DNA of 64,000 nucleotides from Pseudomonas svalbardensis (GTDB lineage Bacteria; Pseudomonadota; Gammaproteobacteria; Pseudomonadales; Pseudomonadaceae). Location of the stretch: contig NZ_CP125619.1 of NCBI RefSeq assembly GCF_030053115.1, forward strand, positions 249,001-313,000. Reading direction: 5' to 3'. The position numbers and the translations under genes were made by a program. The notes beneath the pieces were generated by a model. That model saw only the letters and a list, made by a program, of their open reading frames with translations, ran no database searches and was not told the origin of the DNA. Positions 20,064-28,352 of this stretch are shown here, piece by piece; within the stretch, counting starts at the first letter, position 1, and each line of letters begins with the position of its first letter.

Positions 20064-20504
20064 CTCATTCTCTATTGGTTTTAGGTGTCGTTGGTGTTAG
20101 TTTTAAATGTTGAAGGTCAAATGGTTTTTTTGCGTTAGACGAATAAAATATTGTTATGTTTAGATAATTGACAGCGCGCGGGGTATTACTAGTGAAATTG
20201 TAAGAGGCAGTGCTATATAGGCAGTTTTGGATGAGCTTCACTCGCATAGGTTTTACCGTTCCTTGGCTAATCAACCGCGCTTTCAAGAGGCGTCGTTTTG
20301 AATTCAGCACTTCAACTCAACTCAGTTAAGCTCGTTTGATGTTGATTCGCCAGTAGTCGATGAACAAATAACGTAATACTTTCGTCTCAAGCCCTTTTGT
20401 TGGCTCAGAGTAATTTCTTAGGTCGAACGATTCAGCGGCTTGAGTCCGTCATAAGAATTGCAAACAAATTAAAGTTTTTTAGATTTATTCAGTGGTATGA
20501 GAAA
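20064..20504. promoter_or_regulatory. Upstream region of the TIR/Nmad2/MazG/UDG operon
   Basis: About 440 bp, AT-rich, without a secure gene. A 59-81 codon minus-strand frame (20065-20310) ends 1 base before the TIR-like start codon. It could encode a short leader peptide (MRVKLIQNCLYST from its internal ATG), but it has no recognised similarity. The operon promoter must lie here; I see no confident -35/-10 pair. Confidence 0.3.
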
Positions 20505-20526
20505 TGAAAAAGCCGCCCCCTGAGGC
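20505..20526. terminator. Left half of a terminator split by an IS4-type element
   Basis: AAAAAGCCGCC with the following CCCTGAGGC matches one arm and the loop of a hairpin; the other arm, GGCGGCTTTTTT, starts at 21961. Joining the two halves across the IS restores a perfect bidirectional terminator for the DMT transporter gene. The 11 bases CCCCCTGAGGC at 20516-20526 are the left target-site duplication. Confidence 0.85.
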
Positions 20527-20535
20527 TAATGCCAG

Positions 20536-21867
20536 TCAGTTAAGCTGACTGGCATTTTTCTTTCTGATCGGATATTTCGGTGATTTGAGCCTTATGGCGC
20601 GGGGATAAATGCGCTCTTCCCGTCGATGCGGCAGAACATAATGCGGGGCAGAGGCGTGCAGCTCGGCCAGATATTTGGGGATGTTCCCGGAACGGTCGGC
20701 CGAAACGCTGTTGATAAACCCTAAAATTGCCCAAGTACACGCGGTAAAGCTCATTTCGCACGGGTTAATACCCGGACAATGACGGCTCATTTCCACCATC
20801 TGATAGCGCAACAAGTTGTAGCCCAGCAACACACCCCACAACTCTTGCTCGATCATCTCGGGCGTCTTGCTGCGCAGCGTATAACTGCTGTTGAGCAGCG
20901 TCTGTTTCATCTCCCGAAACCCTAGTTCGATCTCCCATCGCTGGCTGTACAGCTCGACGATCTCGTCGGATGGAAAGCGCAGCGGGTCGGCCATCGACGT
21001 CAGGATCTGACAAACCTTGCCCTTGACGGTTTTGCTCAGCAATCGCGCGGTCAGGCGCTCCGGCAGCCCCGGCCATTGCGTGCGGGCCTGCGGCGAAGTG
21101 CTCAACGAGACCACAGCGTCCTGGCGCCCCAAGCGCTGAATCACTTCGTACTGCGCACCTTTGCGCAGAGGCATCAGCCAATGCCGCTCGATGCCTGCTT
21201 GCTGCCACTGATGCAGCAAACCCAAGGAGTAAAAACCGCGATCGAACAGCGTCAGCGAGTGATCGGGCGTGGTTTCGATCAGTTGCTCCGCCAGTTTCAT
21301 TTCGTTGCTGCGATAGCCATCCAACGCGCTGCCGATCAGCATGTGGCTGGTCAACTCCATTTGGCAGACCATGCGCACCTGAGGAAAACCAGTGTCGCCA
21401 TGCTGGTTGCTGGCGGAGTCGTAACGCGCACGGTTTTCGGGGGTATCGGGTGTTCGCCAGACGACGCCGTCGACACCCAGTAAGCGCAAACCGGCCCAAG
21501 TTGGGTGATCCACGGCCTCATGCCAACTTTTCTGAGTCAGATGGAAGACTTGTCGTACAGCTTCGCTGCCTAATCGCTGACGGGCCTGGACTACGGCGCT
21601 GGGCGCCACCAGCGGACGTTGTCCCGGCAGCATGATGTTCATGCGGCTGACCACATCCCAGGCCGACATGCGTCGAAAGAACGCCATGGAGATCACGCAC
21701 CAAAGCATCATTTCCAGCGGCAAACGCCGCTTGCGCAGGGTCGCCACGCCGGCCTGTTCAAGTGCCTGCTCGACCAAAGATGGATCGAGTAAAGAATCCA
21801 GTCCCTCGATTGAGTTAGGGGTGGAGGCGATATTGTGGGTCAGTTCTAGGGCCCGAGCGAGACGCAT
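20536..21867 (-). CDS. IS4-family transposase
   Basis: This 443-residue DDE transposase is close in pattern to E. coli IS4 InsG. The catalytic residues lie in [16 protein letters not shown] (first D), [11 protein letters not shown] (second D) and the YREK-type [17 protein letters not shown] (E). The N-terminal half has [16 protein letters not shown] and [16 protein letters not shown] choose the ATG at 21865-21867 ([12 protein letters not shown]), since a terminator-like hairpin ends directly upstream and the IS4 N-terminus begins here. A start 17 codons earlier would lie inside that hairpin. Confidence 0.93.
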   Translation of the reverse strand: MRLARALELTHNIASTPNSIEGLDSLLDPSLVEQALEQAGVATLRKRRLPLEMMLWCVISMAFFRRMSAWDVVSRMNIMLPGQRPLVAPSAVVQARQRLGSEAVRQVFHLTQKSWHEAVDHPTWAGLRLLGVDGVVWRTPDTPENRARYDSASNQHGDTGFPQVRMVCQMELTSHMLIGSALDGYRSNEMKLAEQLIETTPDHSLTLFDRGFYSLGLLHQWQQAGIERHWLMPLRKGAQYEVIQRLGRQDAVVSLSTSPQARTQWPGLPERLTARLLSKTVKGKVCQILTSMADPLRFPSDEIVELYSQRWEIELGFREMKQTLLNSSYTLRSKTPEMIEQELWGVLLGYNLLRYQMVEMSRHCPGINPCEMSFTACTWAILGFINSVSADRSGNIPKYLAELHASAPHYVLPHRREERIYPRAIRLKSPKYPIRKKNASQLN

Positions 21868-21902
21868 AAAAAAATCCGATGCCAGTACAGGCATCGGATT
21901 TT
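21868..21902 (-). promoter_or_regulatory. Terminator-like hairpin immediately before the IS4-type transposase start
   Basis: On the minus strand AAAATCCGATGCC, TGTACT, GGCATCGGATTTTTTT ends at the base before the ATG. A hairpin with a T-tract here would stop read-through transcription from outside and limit transposase synthesis. The unrelated 1428-bp IS copies have the same arrangement. Confidence 0.7.
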
Positions 21903-21952
21903 GATTTCTTGCGGCCAAAGGTCAAGCAAGAGGGCTTAACTGATCGGCATTA

Positions 21953-21974
21953 CCCCCTGAGGCGGCTTTTTTGT
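21953..21974. terminator. Right half of the IS-split terminator
   Basis: It starts with the right target duplication CCCCCTGAGGC (21953-21963) and continues GGCGGCTTTTTT. Reconstituted, the hairpin lies just after the stop of the DMT transporter gene on the minus strand. Confidence 0.8.
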
Positions 21975-21985
21975 GGGCGCTCGCC

Positions 21986-22852
21986 TCAGGTTTTCAGGTG
22001 CAAAATAAACGCGCCGACCAAGACCAAAACAACGCCCAACACTTGCACCTTGGCCATTCGCTCCTTGAAAAAAACATAGCCAAAAATTGCCGCAATCCCG
22101 CCCGACAAGGTGCTAATCACGGTCACCACTGAAACTGACCCAGCTACTGCGCCCCAAGCAAATGACGAGAACCCACCGAGGTTCATCAGGCTGGCGCCTG
22201 TTAACGTCATACAGTTTTTCAACGGCGGAATGTTCAAGCCGTCCTTGATCTTCAACACCATCACAACCAACACAGTCAGCCCAACCAGATAGGCCAGCCA
22301 AAGCATTGTCACCGGCCCAAGCACCGGTAGAACGAAGCGGCCTTGCAGCCAGAAACTGGTGCCATAAAAAACAGCCGCCAACAGTGCATAGGCAATCGAA
22401 CTGCTGGCTTGAGTGCTGTGTGGAAGTTTTGAGTCAGAGTGGATGCTGGAAAGGATGACCCCGACCACGCACAGCGCGATGCACAGCAGTTGGATCAGGC
22501 TGATCTGTTCACCGCCCGCCCAGGACAGCAACGTGGTGACCACGCCGTAAGAGGTCACCAACGGCGCGACGATAGAGGCCTTGCCCAAGGCGAACGCCTT
22601 GGACAAGGCCAAAGCTCCGGACACGGTCAACACAGCGGCGACAATGCCGATCAGCCAGACATCGAGCGATGCCGACATTGATTTGAGAATGAAGGCAGGA
22701 AAGGCGATCAGCAACACGCTCATGATGCTGAAGCCCAGTGCCTGACCGAAATACACCGCGCGCTTAACGCCGACCGCGCGGGCGTTCAAACCCACCAGAA
22801 AATCCGTGCCGCCCCAAAGCAAGGCAGCAAGCAAACCCATCAATACGTCCAC
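21986..22852 (-). CDS. EamA/DMT-family transporter
   Basis: This 288-residue protein of about ten membrane segments has the two repeated EamA halves: MGLLAALLWGGTDFLVGLNA at the N-terminus and LLAAVFYGTSFWLQGRF mid-protein. The C-terminal GIAAIFGYVFFKERMAKVQV and LGVVLVLVGAFIL are typical of drug/metabolite exporters. The substrate is unknown. The start is a GTG at 22850-22852, or the ATG four codons later. Its terminator has been split by the IS at 20527-21952. Confidence 0.85.
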   Translation of the reverse strand: MDVLMGLLAALLWGGTDFLVGLNARAVGVKRAVYFGQALGFSIMSVLLIAFPAFILKSMSASLDVWLIGIVAAVLTVSGALALSKAFALGKASIVAPLVTSYGVVTTLLSWAGGEQISLIQLLCIALCVVGVILSSIHSDSKLPHSTQASSSIAYALLAAVFYGTSFWLQGRFVLPVLGPVTMLWLAYLVGLTVLVVMVLKIKDGLNIPPLKNCMTLTGASLMNLGGFSSFAWGAVAGSVSVVTVISTLSGGIAAIFGYVFFKERMAKVQVLGVVLVLVGAFILHLKT

Positions 22853-22883
22853 GCTATGTCCTTATAGGTGTGCGCTGAGGACG

Positions 22884-23117
22884 TTAGAGGCTTTCCAGCA
22901 TCTGAGTGTCCCAGCGTTGGGCCTTGATGGCCTGGTAGAGCGTTGCGATGGTTAGTGGCAGTTTGTCACCACGTCCCTTGGCTCTGCGTTTGAGGAACGC
23001 ATCGTAGCCTCCCGGTTGGAAGTAGCGATAGGTGTCGTAATCGATGGGGAGAGGTTTCCTGGTGTTAGACACATGCACGCCCACAGGCGATCTAACATCG
23101 CTAGATGTTGGGTTCAA
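22884..23117 (-). pseudogene. DUF1493-family gene, C-terminal remnant
   Basis: Residues from about 24 (PIDYDTYRYFQPGGYDAFLK, then RRAKGRGDKLPLTIATLYQA) match the C-terminal half of the intact DUF1493 gene at 23663-24016 almost residue for residue. The first ~23 codons do not match and run into the end of the XRE gene (overlap 23101-23117). The N-terminal half that carries the acyl-carrier-like part is missing, so this is a truncated duplicate. DUF1493 function is not established. Confidence 0.7.
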
Positions 23118-23580
23118 ACTTCTTTTTTCTAGTAAATAAAGCGGACATTGAGTAGGTATTCAGCGAGAAGTCGTGAGGATCGAATCCATCGAGATACGAC
23201 TCACGAGTAACGCTGCTTGTCTGTGAGCCGGATGGCTTGGCGGCAGTTGTGCCTTGTTCGTGCCTGGGTTTTTTGGTTTTTTGACTTGGGGCTCGACTTA
23301 ACTGAGCGTCCTGTAATCGGCGTCCCATCTCGTCGAATTCGGCAACCTTGTTCAGGTCTTGCTCCAAACTCAATACATGCATCACTGACAGGTACGCCCC
23401 CATCGTCACCCCTGCACCACCCGACTCCAGTGCACGCAAGGTCATGACAGACATGCCGGCCCGCTCTGCCACCATTTTAGCGGTCAGCCTTCGACGTAAA
23501 CGGGCCAGTTTCAGACGTTCGCCGAACTCGGTAAGCAGTCGTTTAGTACGAGGAAGCAATGGCGCTGTCTTTCTAGCCAT
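23101..23580 (-). CDS. XRE/HipB-like helix-turn-helix regulator (orphan)
   Basis: This 159-residue protein has a clear Cro/CI-type [23 protein letters not shown] and [20 protein letters not shown] (residues ~19-58), followed by [20 protein letters not shown]. This is the layout of HipB-type antitoxins that precede HipA kinases. The C-terminal ~70 residues are polar and low-complexity. No hipA follows: the gene ends inside a DUF1493 remnant. It probably lost its partner or acts alone. Confidence 0.75.
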   Translation of the reverse strand: MARKTAPLLPRTKRLLTEFGERLKLARLRRRLTAKMVAERAGMSVMTLRALESGGAGVTMGAYLSVMHVLSLEQDLNKVAEFDEMGRRLQDAQLSRAPSQKTKKPRHEQGTTAAKPSGSQTSSVTRESYLDGFDPHDFSLNTYSMSALFTRKKKFEPNI

Positions 23581-23662
23581 GCAGCTAATATTCCTTCACT
23601 TCTAAAGTGATAGCGCCAGAATAATTGCAGTTACGCGGGCATTTTCAGTCGCAGCTTCTGCT

Positions 23663-24016
23663 TTATTGGCTTTCCAGTTCCTGTGTATCCCAGCTCTGCA
23701 CCTTGACCGCTTGGTAAAGCATACCGATGGTCAGCGGAACTTTGTCGCCGCGACCCTTTGTCCTGCGCTTGAGATGCACATCGAACCCTTCCGGCTGGAA
23801 GTAGCGATAAGCGTCGTAGTCGATGAAGTCGATTCCAAACTGTTCTTCCAAGGCTTCCATCAGGTTTCGCGCATCAGCGCCGTCGCAGCCCAGGTCAAAA
23901 TTGATCGAGGTGGTGAGGCTGATGGTTTTGCGTTCGGGGAGACCGAGTTCTTCGTGCAGCAGCTGCATGAGCAGGTGCATGGCGTGGTCGTCGGGGAAGT
24001 TGGGGGCAAGGTTCAT
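23663..24016 (-). CDS. DUF1493-family protein
   Basis: This 117-residue cytoplasmic protein of the DUF1493 family contains the acyl-carrier-like core TSINFDLGCDGADARNLMEA, then LEEQFGIDFIDYDAYRYF and RRTKGRGDKVPLTIGMLYQA. The GCDG motif resembles the region around the carrier serine of acyl carrier proteins, but Ser is replaced. I start at the ATG 24014-24016 (MNLAPNFPDDHAMHLLM). A start at 24040 is possible, and a still longer frame runs into an antitoxin remnant. A truncated copy lies at 22884-23117. Confidence 0.7.
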   Translation of the reverse strand: MNLAPNFPDDHAMHLLMQLLHEELGLPERKTISLTTSINFDLGCDGADARNLMEALEEQFGIDFIDYDAYRYFQPEGFDVHLKRRTKGRGDKVPLTIGMLYQAVKVQSWDTQELESQ

Positions 24017-24097
24017 GGGGCGTCTTCTGTTTAGGGGCATTTCGTGAGACGGATTAAGCCTGATTTTGCGATGCGTTGGATGTCGATCAGAGCTGCG

Positions 24098-24190
24098 AAC
24101 ATGGAATTCGCGGGAAGGCTGGCGCTCACCTTGTACGATCGCGTTCATTTGTTGCACGCTTTCCAACAGCTCATCAAAAAATGTGCTCAA
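24098..24190 (-). pseudogene. N-terminal remnant of a HigA-type antitoxin
   Basis: A minus-strand stretch encodes MSTFFDELLESVQQMNAIVQ and GERQPSREFHV, very like the first ~30 residues of XRE antitoxins paired with RelE-like toxins (pattern FxxLLESVxEAxxIxxGExxPSR). The conserved helix-turn-helix that should follow is absent; the frame continues with unrelated sequence toward the DUF1493 gene. Identification rests on this short pattern. Confidence 0.45.
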
Positions 24191-24207
24191 GGTTATCCCC
24201 CGGGTTT

Positions 24208-24321
24208 TGGTCGTTCCAAAGCTCTGCGCGGGAATGCAGCCCGGGACGCTCTGCGTCCCTTTCTAGAGCTGGAACGCGGAGCGTCCCTTGAGGCGTTCCC
24301 ACGCAGAGCGTGGGAACGATC
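24208..24321. repeat. Composite palindromic repeat (GGGAATGCAGCCC / GCGTTCCCACGC type)
   Basis: This block contains GCGGGAATGCAGCCCGGGAC, GGACGCTCTGCGTCCC, AACGCGGAGCGTCCCTTGAG and finally CGTTCCCACGCAGAGCGTGG. It is a longer form of the repeat seen at 384, 11248 and 29593, with several nested hairpins. Confidence 0.75.
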
Positions 24322-24332
24322 TTCGCTCGGCG

Positions 24333-24629
24333 TCAGGTTGGTGCTTTCCAGCCCATCATGCGTTGTTGGGCGACTTTCAGTAGGTCGCAGCCGTCCTGAG
24401 TCAACAGGTAGAGGGCGTGGGTGATATGCGGGATGTCTTCCACGTCACCGTTTTTGAAGCATTGGCAATGTAGGGTTTTGAGTAGGTCGCTGGAGGCTCG
24501 GATACGCTGGAGGGCGGCTTCGAGGATGTCTTGCGGATTGGCCTCTGTGTCGATGATCAGGGGCGGGGAATCGGTGAGGTTGGTTTGGAGTGGGCGGTAG
24601 CGATCGGGGAATGGGTTCAACTTATTCAT
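24333..24629 (-). CDS. Small conserved Pseudomonas protein, paralogue A
   Basis: This 98-residue soluble protein of unknown function contains PPLIIDTEANPQDILEAALQ, then RIRASSDLLKTLHCQCFKNG and ALYLLTQDGCDLLKVAQQRM. It is clearly paralogous to the protein at 25097-25375. The start ATG at 24627-24629 (MNKLNPFPDRYRPLQTN) aligns with the paralogue (MFTERYRPLKS). A long structured leader precedes it. The predicted helices suggest a small helical bundle; no catalytic motif is seen. Confidence 0.7.
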   Translation of the reverse strand: MNKLNPFPDRYRPLQTNLTDSPPLIIDTEANPQDILEAALQRIRASSDLLKTLHCQCFKNGDVEDIPHITHALYLLTQDGCDLLKVAQQRMMGWKAPT

Positions 24630-24880
24630 AGTGAGAATTCTCAAGTGCATCAGGAGAAACCACCACCATCGTGACCAAGCGATGGGAGGCGGACTGTGTT
24701 CGGGTTGGTCAAACCGGTGAGAACTCACTTTGCCGGTACGCCCTGAGGCGTCCCGAACACAGCCACCATATAGCGTGCAGGCACTTGAGGTGCCGCAGCA
24801 TACAACGGAAGCGAAATGAGTTCTCTATTCGGGTGACCAAGCCCGAGACGCTGATTTGGCAGCGACAGTCCAACTATAGG
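24630..24880 (-). promoter_or_regulatory. Structured leader upstream of small protein A
   Basis: On the minus strand this non-coding stretch holds a hairpin with arms CGCTG and CAGCG around the loop CCAAAT (core GTCGCTGCCAAATCAGCG), then GAGAACTC (near 24820) complementary to GAGTTCTC (near 24725), with further pairing between CCCGAACACAG and CTGTGTTCGGG. The first two parts recur in the leader of the DUF3077 gene at 58.6 kb. It is probably a shared RNA or DNA regulatory element. The rest of the gap to 25096 holds one REP unit. Confidence 0.5.
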
Positions 24881-25051
24881 TGCGAGTCGCCGGCCGGCGA
24901 TAGTCGACAAGGTGCCTTCTGTTGTAGGACCGGGATGAAGCTTTGATAGGGCGTTGCCTACGGACTTATGCCTTCCGCAATTTCTCTCGCTTTTTCGAGC
25001 GGTTGTTGGTGTCGGGCATTTTTATTTTTATCAGGCATACCGCGTTATCGT

Positions 25052-25079
25052 TCATCGCGAGCAGGCTCACTCCCACAGT
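25052..25079. repeat. Single REP element
   Basis: TCATCGCGAGCAGGCTCACT followed by CCCACAG is one REP unit, slightly degenerate, downstream of the small-protein gene at 25097-25375. Confidence 0.75.
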
Positions 25080-25096
25080 GGATGTTGGTAGGGGCA

Positions 25097-25375
25097 TTAA
25101 TCAGTGGTGAGTTTCGGTAGTCGTTGCCGTGCGACTTCAAGCAATTCATTGCCATCCTGAGTCAGCAGATACAGCGCGTTGACGATGTTGGGAATATCAC
25201 TCGCATCCGCCTGTTTGAAGCACAGGCAATACAGCGTTTCGAGCAGTTCACTGGCGGCGCGGATGCGTTGGCGGGCGGCGTCGAGGATTTCGTGAGGGTC
25301 GGCTTCTGTATCGATGACCAACACGGGGGTGTCGCTGTAGCGGGATTTGAGCGGGCGATAGCGTTCTGTAAACAT
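25097..25375 (-). CDS. Small conserved Pseudomonas protein, paralogue B
   Basis: This 92-residue paralogue of the 24333-24629 product shares DTEADPHEILDAARQRIRAA, SELLETLYCLCFKQADASDI and ALYLLTQDGNELLEVARQR. No function is known. Duplicated small proteins of this kind are common in Pseudomonas accessory patches. Its upstream region (25376-25684) lacks the GTCGCTG hairpin seen before paralogue A. Confidence 0.7.
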   Translation of the reverse strand: MFTERYRPLKSRYSDTPVLVIDTEADPHEILDAARQRIRAASELLETLYCLCFKQADASDIPNIVNALYLLTQDGNELLEVARQRLPKLTTD

Positions 25376-25684
25376 CGGGGTTCGTCCTGTGCGAAATCGG
25401 GAGGTGGCTCCCGGCAGGCCGAGTCACTGTTTTCAGCCGCGCCGCAGACTATAGAAGGGCACGGCGCCGCGCGGCAATACGGCTTCGATGGACAGGGTTT
25501 GTAGGGTTTTACCTGCCTTTTCGGACCGAACCTACGCGTCTCCCGAAGGTTTTTACGCCTAAACCCTTAGACGGCAAATTTCCTACGGGTTTGTCAGGCG
25601 CAGCGCAACAAACCTCTGCATGGTGCGCGCCAGAATCAGTAGGACGTTTCGAAACGTCCGTCCAACGCTTAAAGGGAATTAAGT
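25376..25684. promoter_or_regulatory. Divergent intergenic region with an 18-bp perfect palindrome
   Basis: This 309-bp gap separates divergent genes. It contains GGACGTTTCGAAACGTCC at 25642-25659, a perfect 18-bp palindrome 26 bases before the start of the exported-protein gene. That position fits an operator overlapping the promoter or leader. A GGGAATTAAGTATG ribosome-binding region follows. No small ORF is convincing here. Confidence 0.45.
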
Positions 25685-26188
25685 ATGCAATGGCTACGTA
25701 TGGCCTCGATTTTGTTGCTGTGGGCCGGGATTTGTCGCGCAGCAGATGCTGCTGACGCCGGTCACTCGATGGTCCTGGCCAATATGGAACGCACCGGTTG
25801 GCCGGATGCGCTGACCAGTCAGGCGAGCATGGACACCGCTTTCCGTGCTGAAGTGCTGATGTTCGGCAAGGCATTGCTGACCAGCGAAGCGCTGGACGAA
25901 CAGAGCCTGAAACAACGACTGGGCGTGCGGGATGTGAAGCTCAAGTCGGTCAGGCAGGTGCGTGACGGGCTGTGGGACCGGTTGCTGATCACCTACCGCA
26001 GCGCCAGTCAGAACTGCGACGGTGAACCCTTCTGCCCCCGCGTGCGAAGCGTCGCTGATTTGCGTCAGTTGGCGGCAGCCTTCACCGGCGAAATCAGCCC
26101 GGCCCATGCCATTTGGGCGAGCAAGAGCCAGGTGTTTCACGAGCAGGCGCTTAATGAGCAGCTGCGAGTGGCGGTGTTGGTGCCTTAG
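25685..26188 (+). CDS. Hypothetical exported protein
   Basis: This 167-residue protein has a probable Sec signal peptide (MASILLLWAGICRAADA, cleavage near residue 20-23) and so should be periplasmic. Two cysteines in SQNCDGEPFCPRVRS could form a disulfide. The mature part is mainly helical and charged. I recognise no family. It stands alone between the small-protein gene and recQ, with a good ribosome-binding site (AAAGGGA). Confidence 0.7.
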   Translation: MQWLRMASILLLWAGICRAADAADAGHSMVLANMERTGWPDALTSQASMDTAFRAEVLMFGKALLTSEALDEQSLKQRLGVRDVKLKSVRQVRDGLWDRLLITYRSASQNCDGEPFCPRVRSVADLRQLAAAFTGEISPAHAIWASKSQVFHEQALNEQLRVAVLVP

Positions 26189-26315
26189 CCATCGTCTGCT
26201 GACGATCGTTCGAAGCTGTATCATCCCGTATCGTTTTGGTCCCCGACCTTTTCTCGACTTGCTGCGATCGCCGGCTAGGCTTTTGGCATGGCAGCGGTCA
26301 ACGGAGTGACAGCTT

Positions 26316-28250
26316 ATGCACAACACCCTGGAACAGGTTTTCGGTTATCCACAGTTTCGGCCCGGCCAGGAAGCGGCGGTCAGCGCGGTGTTGGCCGGGC
26401 GTTCGGCGGCGGCGATTTTCCCCACCGGCTCGGGCAAGTCCCTGTGTTATCAATTGCCAGCCTTGCTGCTGCCGCACCTGACGCTGGTGGTCTCGCCGCT
26501 GCTGGCGTTGATGCAGGATCAGTTGGCGTTCCTTCAGCGCCACGGCATTGCGGCGGGCAGTATCGATTCGGCCCAGAGCCGCGATGACGCCAGCGATGTG
26601 ATGGCTCGGGCCAAGTCTGGCGAGCTGAAGATTTTGATGATCTCCGTGGAGCGCCTGAAGAACGAGCGTTTCCGCAATTTCTTGCAGCAGGTGCCGATCT
26701 CGCTGCTGGTGGTGGATGAGGCGCACTGCATCTCGGAGTGGGGCCACAACTTTCGCCCCGACTACCTCAAGCTCCCCGACTATCAGCGTCAGTTCAACAT
26801 CCCTCAGGCGCTGCTGCTGACCGCCACCGCGACACCCAAGGTGATCGCTGACATGGAGGCCAAGTTCGCCATCGCCCCCGAAGACGTAGTAACCACCGGT
26901 TTCTATCGGCCGAACCTCAATCTGTTAGTGGAACCGGTGCGCGGTCAGGACAAACGCCGACGCCTTGTCGAATGGATGAGCCAGCGTCCCGACCAGCCGA
27001 GCATTGTCTACGTCACCCTGCAGAAAACCGCCGAGCACATTGCCGAACATCTGACCCGCAACGGTATTCAGGCCGAGGCGTATCACGCCGGTTTGCCCCA
27101 CGAACAGCGCGAAGCAATCCAGCGCCGATTCATGGGCGGGCAGTCCAATTGCATCGTTGCCACCATCGCGTTCGGCATGGGCATCGACAAGAGCGACATC
27201 CGCAACGTAGTGCATTTTGACCTGCCCAAATCCATCGAAAACTACAGCCAGGAAATCGGCCGCGCCGGGCGTGACGGGCAGCCGTCCGACTGCCTGGTAT
27301 TGGCCAACCGCGACAGCCTCAACGTGCTGGAAAACTTCGTCTACGGCGATACGCCTGAGCTGGATGGCATCCGCTTTGTGCTCGACGAGTTGCAGGCCGC
27401 CGCGCCCGAGGGGCAGTGGGAGTTTCTGTTGGGGCCGTTGGCGGATCAAAGCAACATCCGCCAATTGCCGCTCAAGACCTTGCTGGTGCAGTTGGAACTG
27501 CGCGGGATCATCGCCCCGCGTTACGCTTATTACGCCGAATATCGCTTCAAGTACTTGCAGGAGCCCGAGGCTTTGCTGGCCCGCTTCGAGGGTGAGCGCA
27601 AGGACTTCGTCGCGGCGATCATCCAGACCTCGAGCCGCGCAAGGACCTGGGCCACGGTGAATTTCGATGCGCTGTATCAGCAGCATCAGGCCGAGCGTAA
27701 TCGGGTGGTGAAGGCTCTGGATTATTTCCAGGAAAAGGGCTGGGTCGAGCTTGAAAGCAAGCAAATGACCGAGGTCTACAGCCTGCTGCAAACGGACTTC
27801 AACAGCCAGGCCCTGAGTGCCGAGCTACACGCCTACTTCACCCGGCACGAGCGCACCGAGATCGCGCGGATTCACGCCATGCTGGATCTGTTCGCCACGG
27901 ACCATTGCCTGGGTTATCGCCTGGCCGAGTACTTCGGCGATGAAAATGCGCCGCAGCAGTGCGGGCATTGTTCGGTGTGTCACGGGGATGTGGCGCGGTT
28001 GCCGACGCCACCGGAATTACCGGCGCTTGTGGATAAAAACTTCGATGCGTTGTGCGGTGATTTTATCCACAGGCATGAGCAGTACACCGGCAACACGCCG
28101 TCGGCGGAACGTGTGACGCGGTTTTTATGCGGCATCGGCGTGCCGCTGTTCACCAAGCTCAAGGCACGGTCAATTCCCGGGTTTGCGGCGCTGGAGGATT
28201 ATCCATATGCCGAAGTCCGGACGTGGGCCGAGGCGCATTTGCCGGCGTAG
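26316..28250 (+). CDS. recQ: RecQ-family ATP-dependent DNA helicase
   Basis: This 644-residue SF2 helicase acts in recombinational repair. It starts HNTLEQVFGYPQFRPGQEAA and has motif I IFPTGSGKSLCYQLPAL, motif II DEAHCISEWGHNFRPDYLKL, motif III LLTATATPKV, motif V IVATIAFGMGIDKSDIR and motif VI QEIGRAGRDGQPSDC. A zinc-binding region (CGHCSVCHGD) comes near the C-terminus. An HRDC domain is not evident. A second RecQ may exist elsewhere, so the gene symbol is tentative. Confidence 0.88.
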   Translation: MHNTLEQVFGYPQFRPGQEAAVSAVLAGRSAAAIFPTGSGKSLCYQLPALLLPHLTLVVSPLLALMQDQLAFLQRHGIAAGSIDSAQSRDDASDVMARAKSGELKILMISVERLKNERFRNFLQQVPISLLVVDEAHCISEWGHNFRPDYLKLPDYQRQFNIPQALLLTATATPKVIADMEAKFAIAPEDVVTTGFYRPNLNLLVEPVRGQDKRRRLVEWMSQRPDQPSIVYVTLQKTAEHIAEHLTRNGIQAEAYHAGLPHEQREAIQRRFMGGQSNCIVATIAFGMGIDKSDIRNVVHFDLPKSIENYSQEIGRAGRDGQPSDCLVLANRDSLNVLENFVYGDTPELDGIRFVLDELQAAAPEGQWEFLLGPLADQSNIRQLPLKTLLVQLELRGIIAPRYAYYAEYRFKYLQEPEALLARFEGERKDFVAAIIQTSSRARTWATVNFDALYQQHQAERNRVVKALDYFQEKGWVELESKQMTEVYSLLQTDFNSQALSAELHAYFTRHERTEIARIHAMLDLFATDHCLGYRLAEYFGDENAPQQCGHCSVCHGDVARLPTPPELPALVDKNFDALCGDFIHRHEQYTGNTPSAERVTRFLCGIGVPLFTKLKARSIPGFAALEDYPYAEVRTWAEAHLPA

Positions 28251-28352
28251 ATCCATTCGCTGAATGTTGCTCATCACAGGAATAAATTTCAAAAATGCGC
28301 GGTGGCTGACTATGGTGAAGGCTGTCTTTGGATCGCCAACAAGAGAACAACC

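Larger units (their letters stand above)
20527..21952 (-). mobile_element. IS4-type insertion sequence, 1426 bp
   Basis: The ends are TAATGCCAGTCAGTTAAGC on the left and, in reverse complement, TAATGCCGATCAGTTAAGC on the right: an imperfect ~19-bp inverted repeat differing at two adjacent bases. It is nearly the same as the terminal repeat of E. coli IS4, and the length matches. An 11-bp direct duplication CCCCCTGAGGC flanks it (20516-20526 and 21953-21963), as expected for the IS4 group. It appears complete and potentially active. Confidence 0.93.

Noticed and set aside
20065..20310. 81-codon minus-strand frame ahead of the TIR-like gene
   Set aside because: No similarity, no clear ribosome-binding site at the long start, and a composition like the AT-rich spacer. 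A leader-peptide role is possible but not supported.
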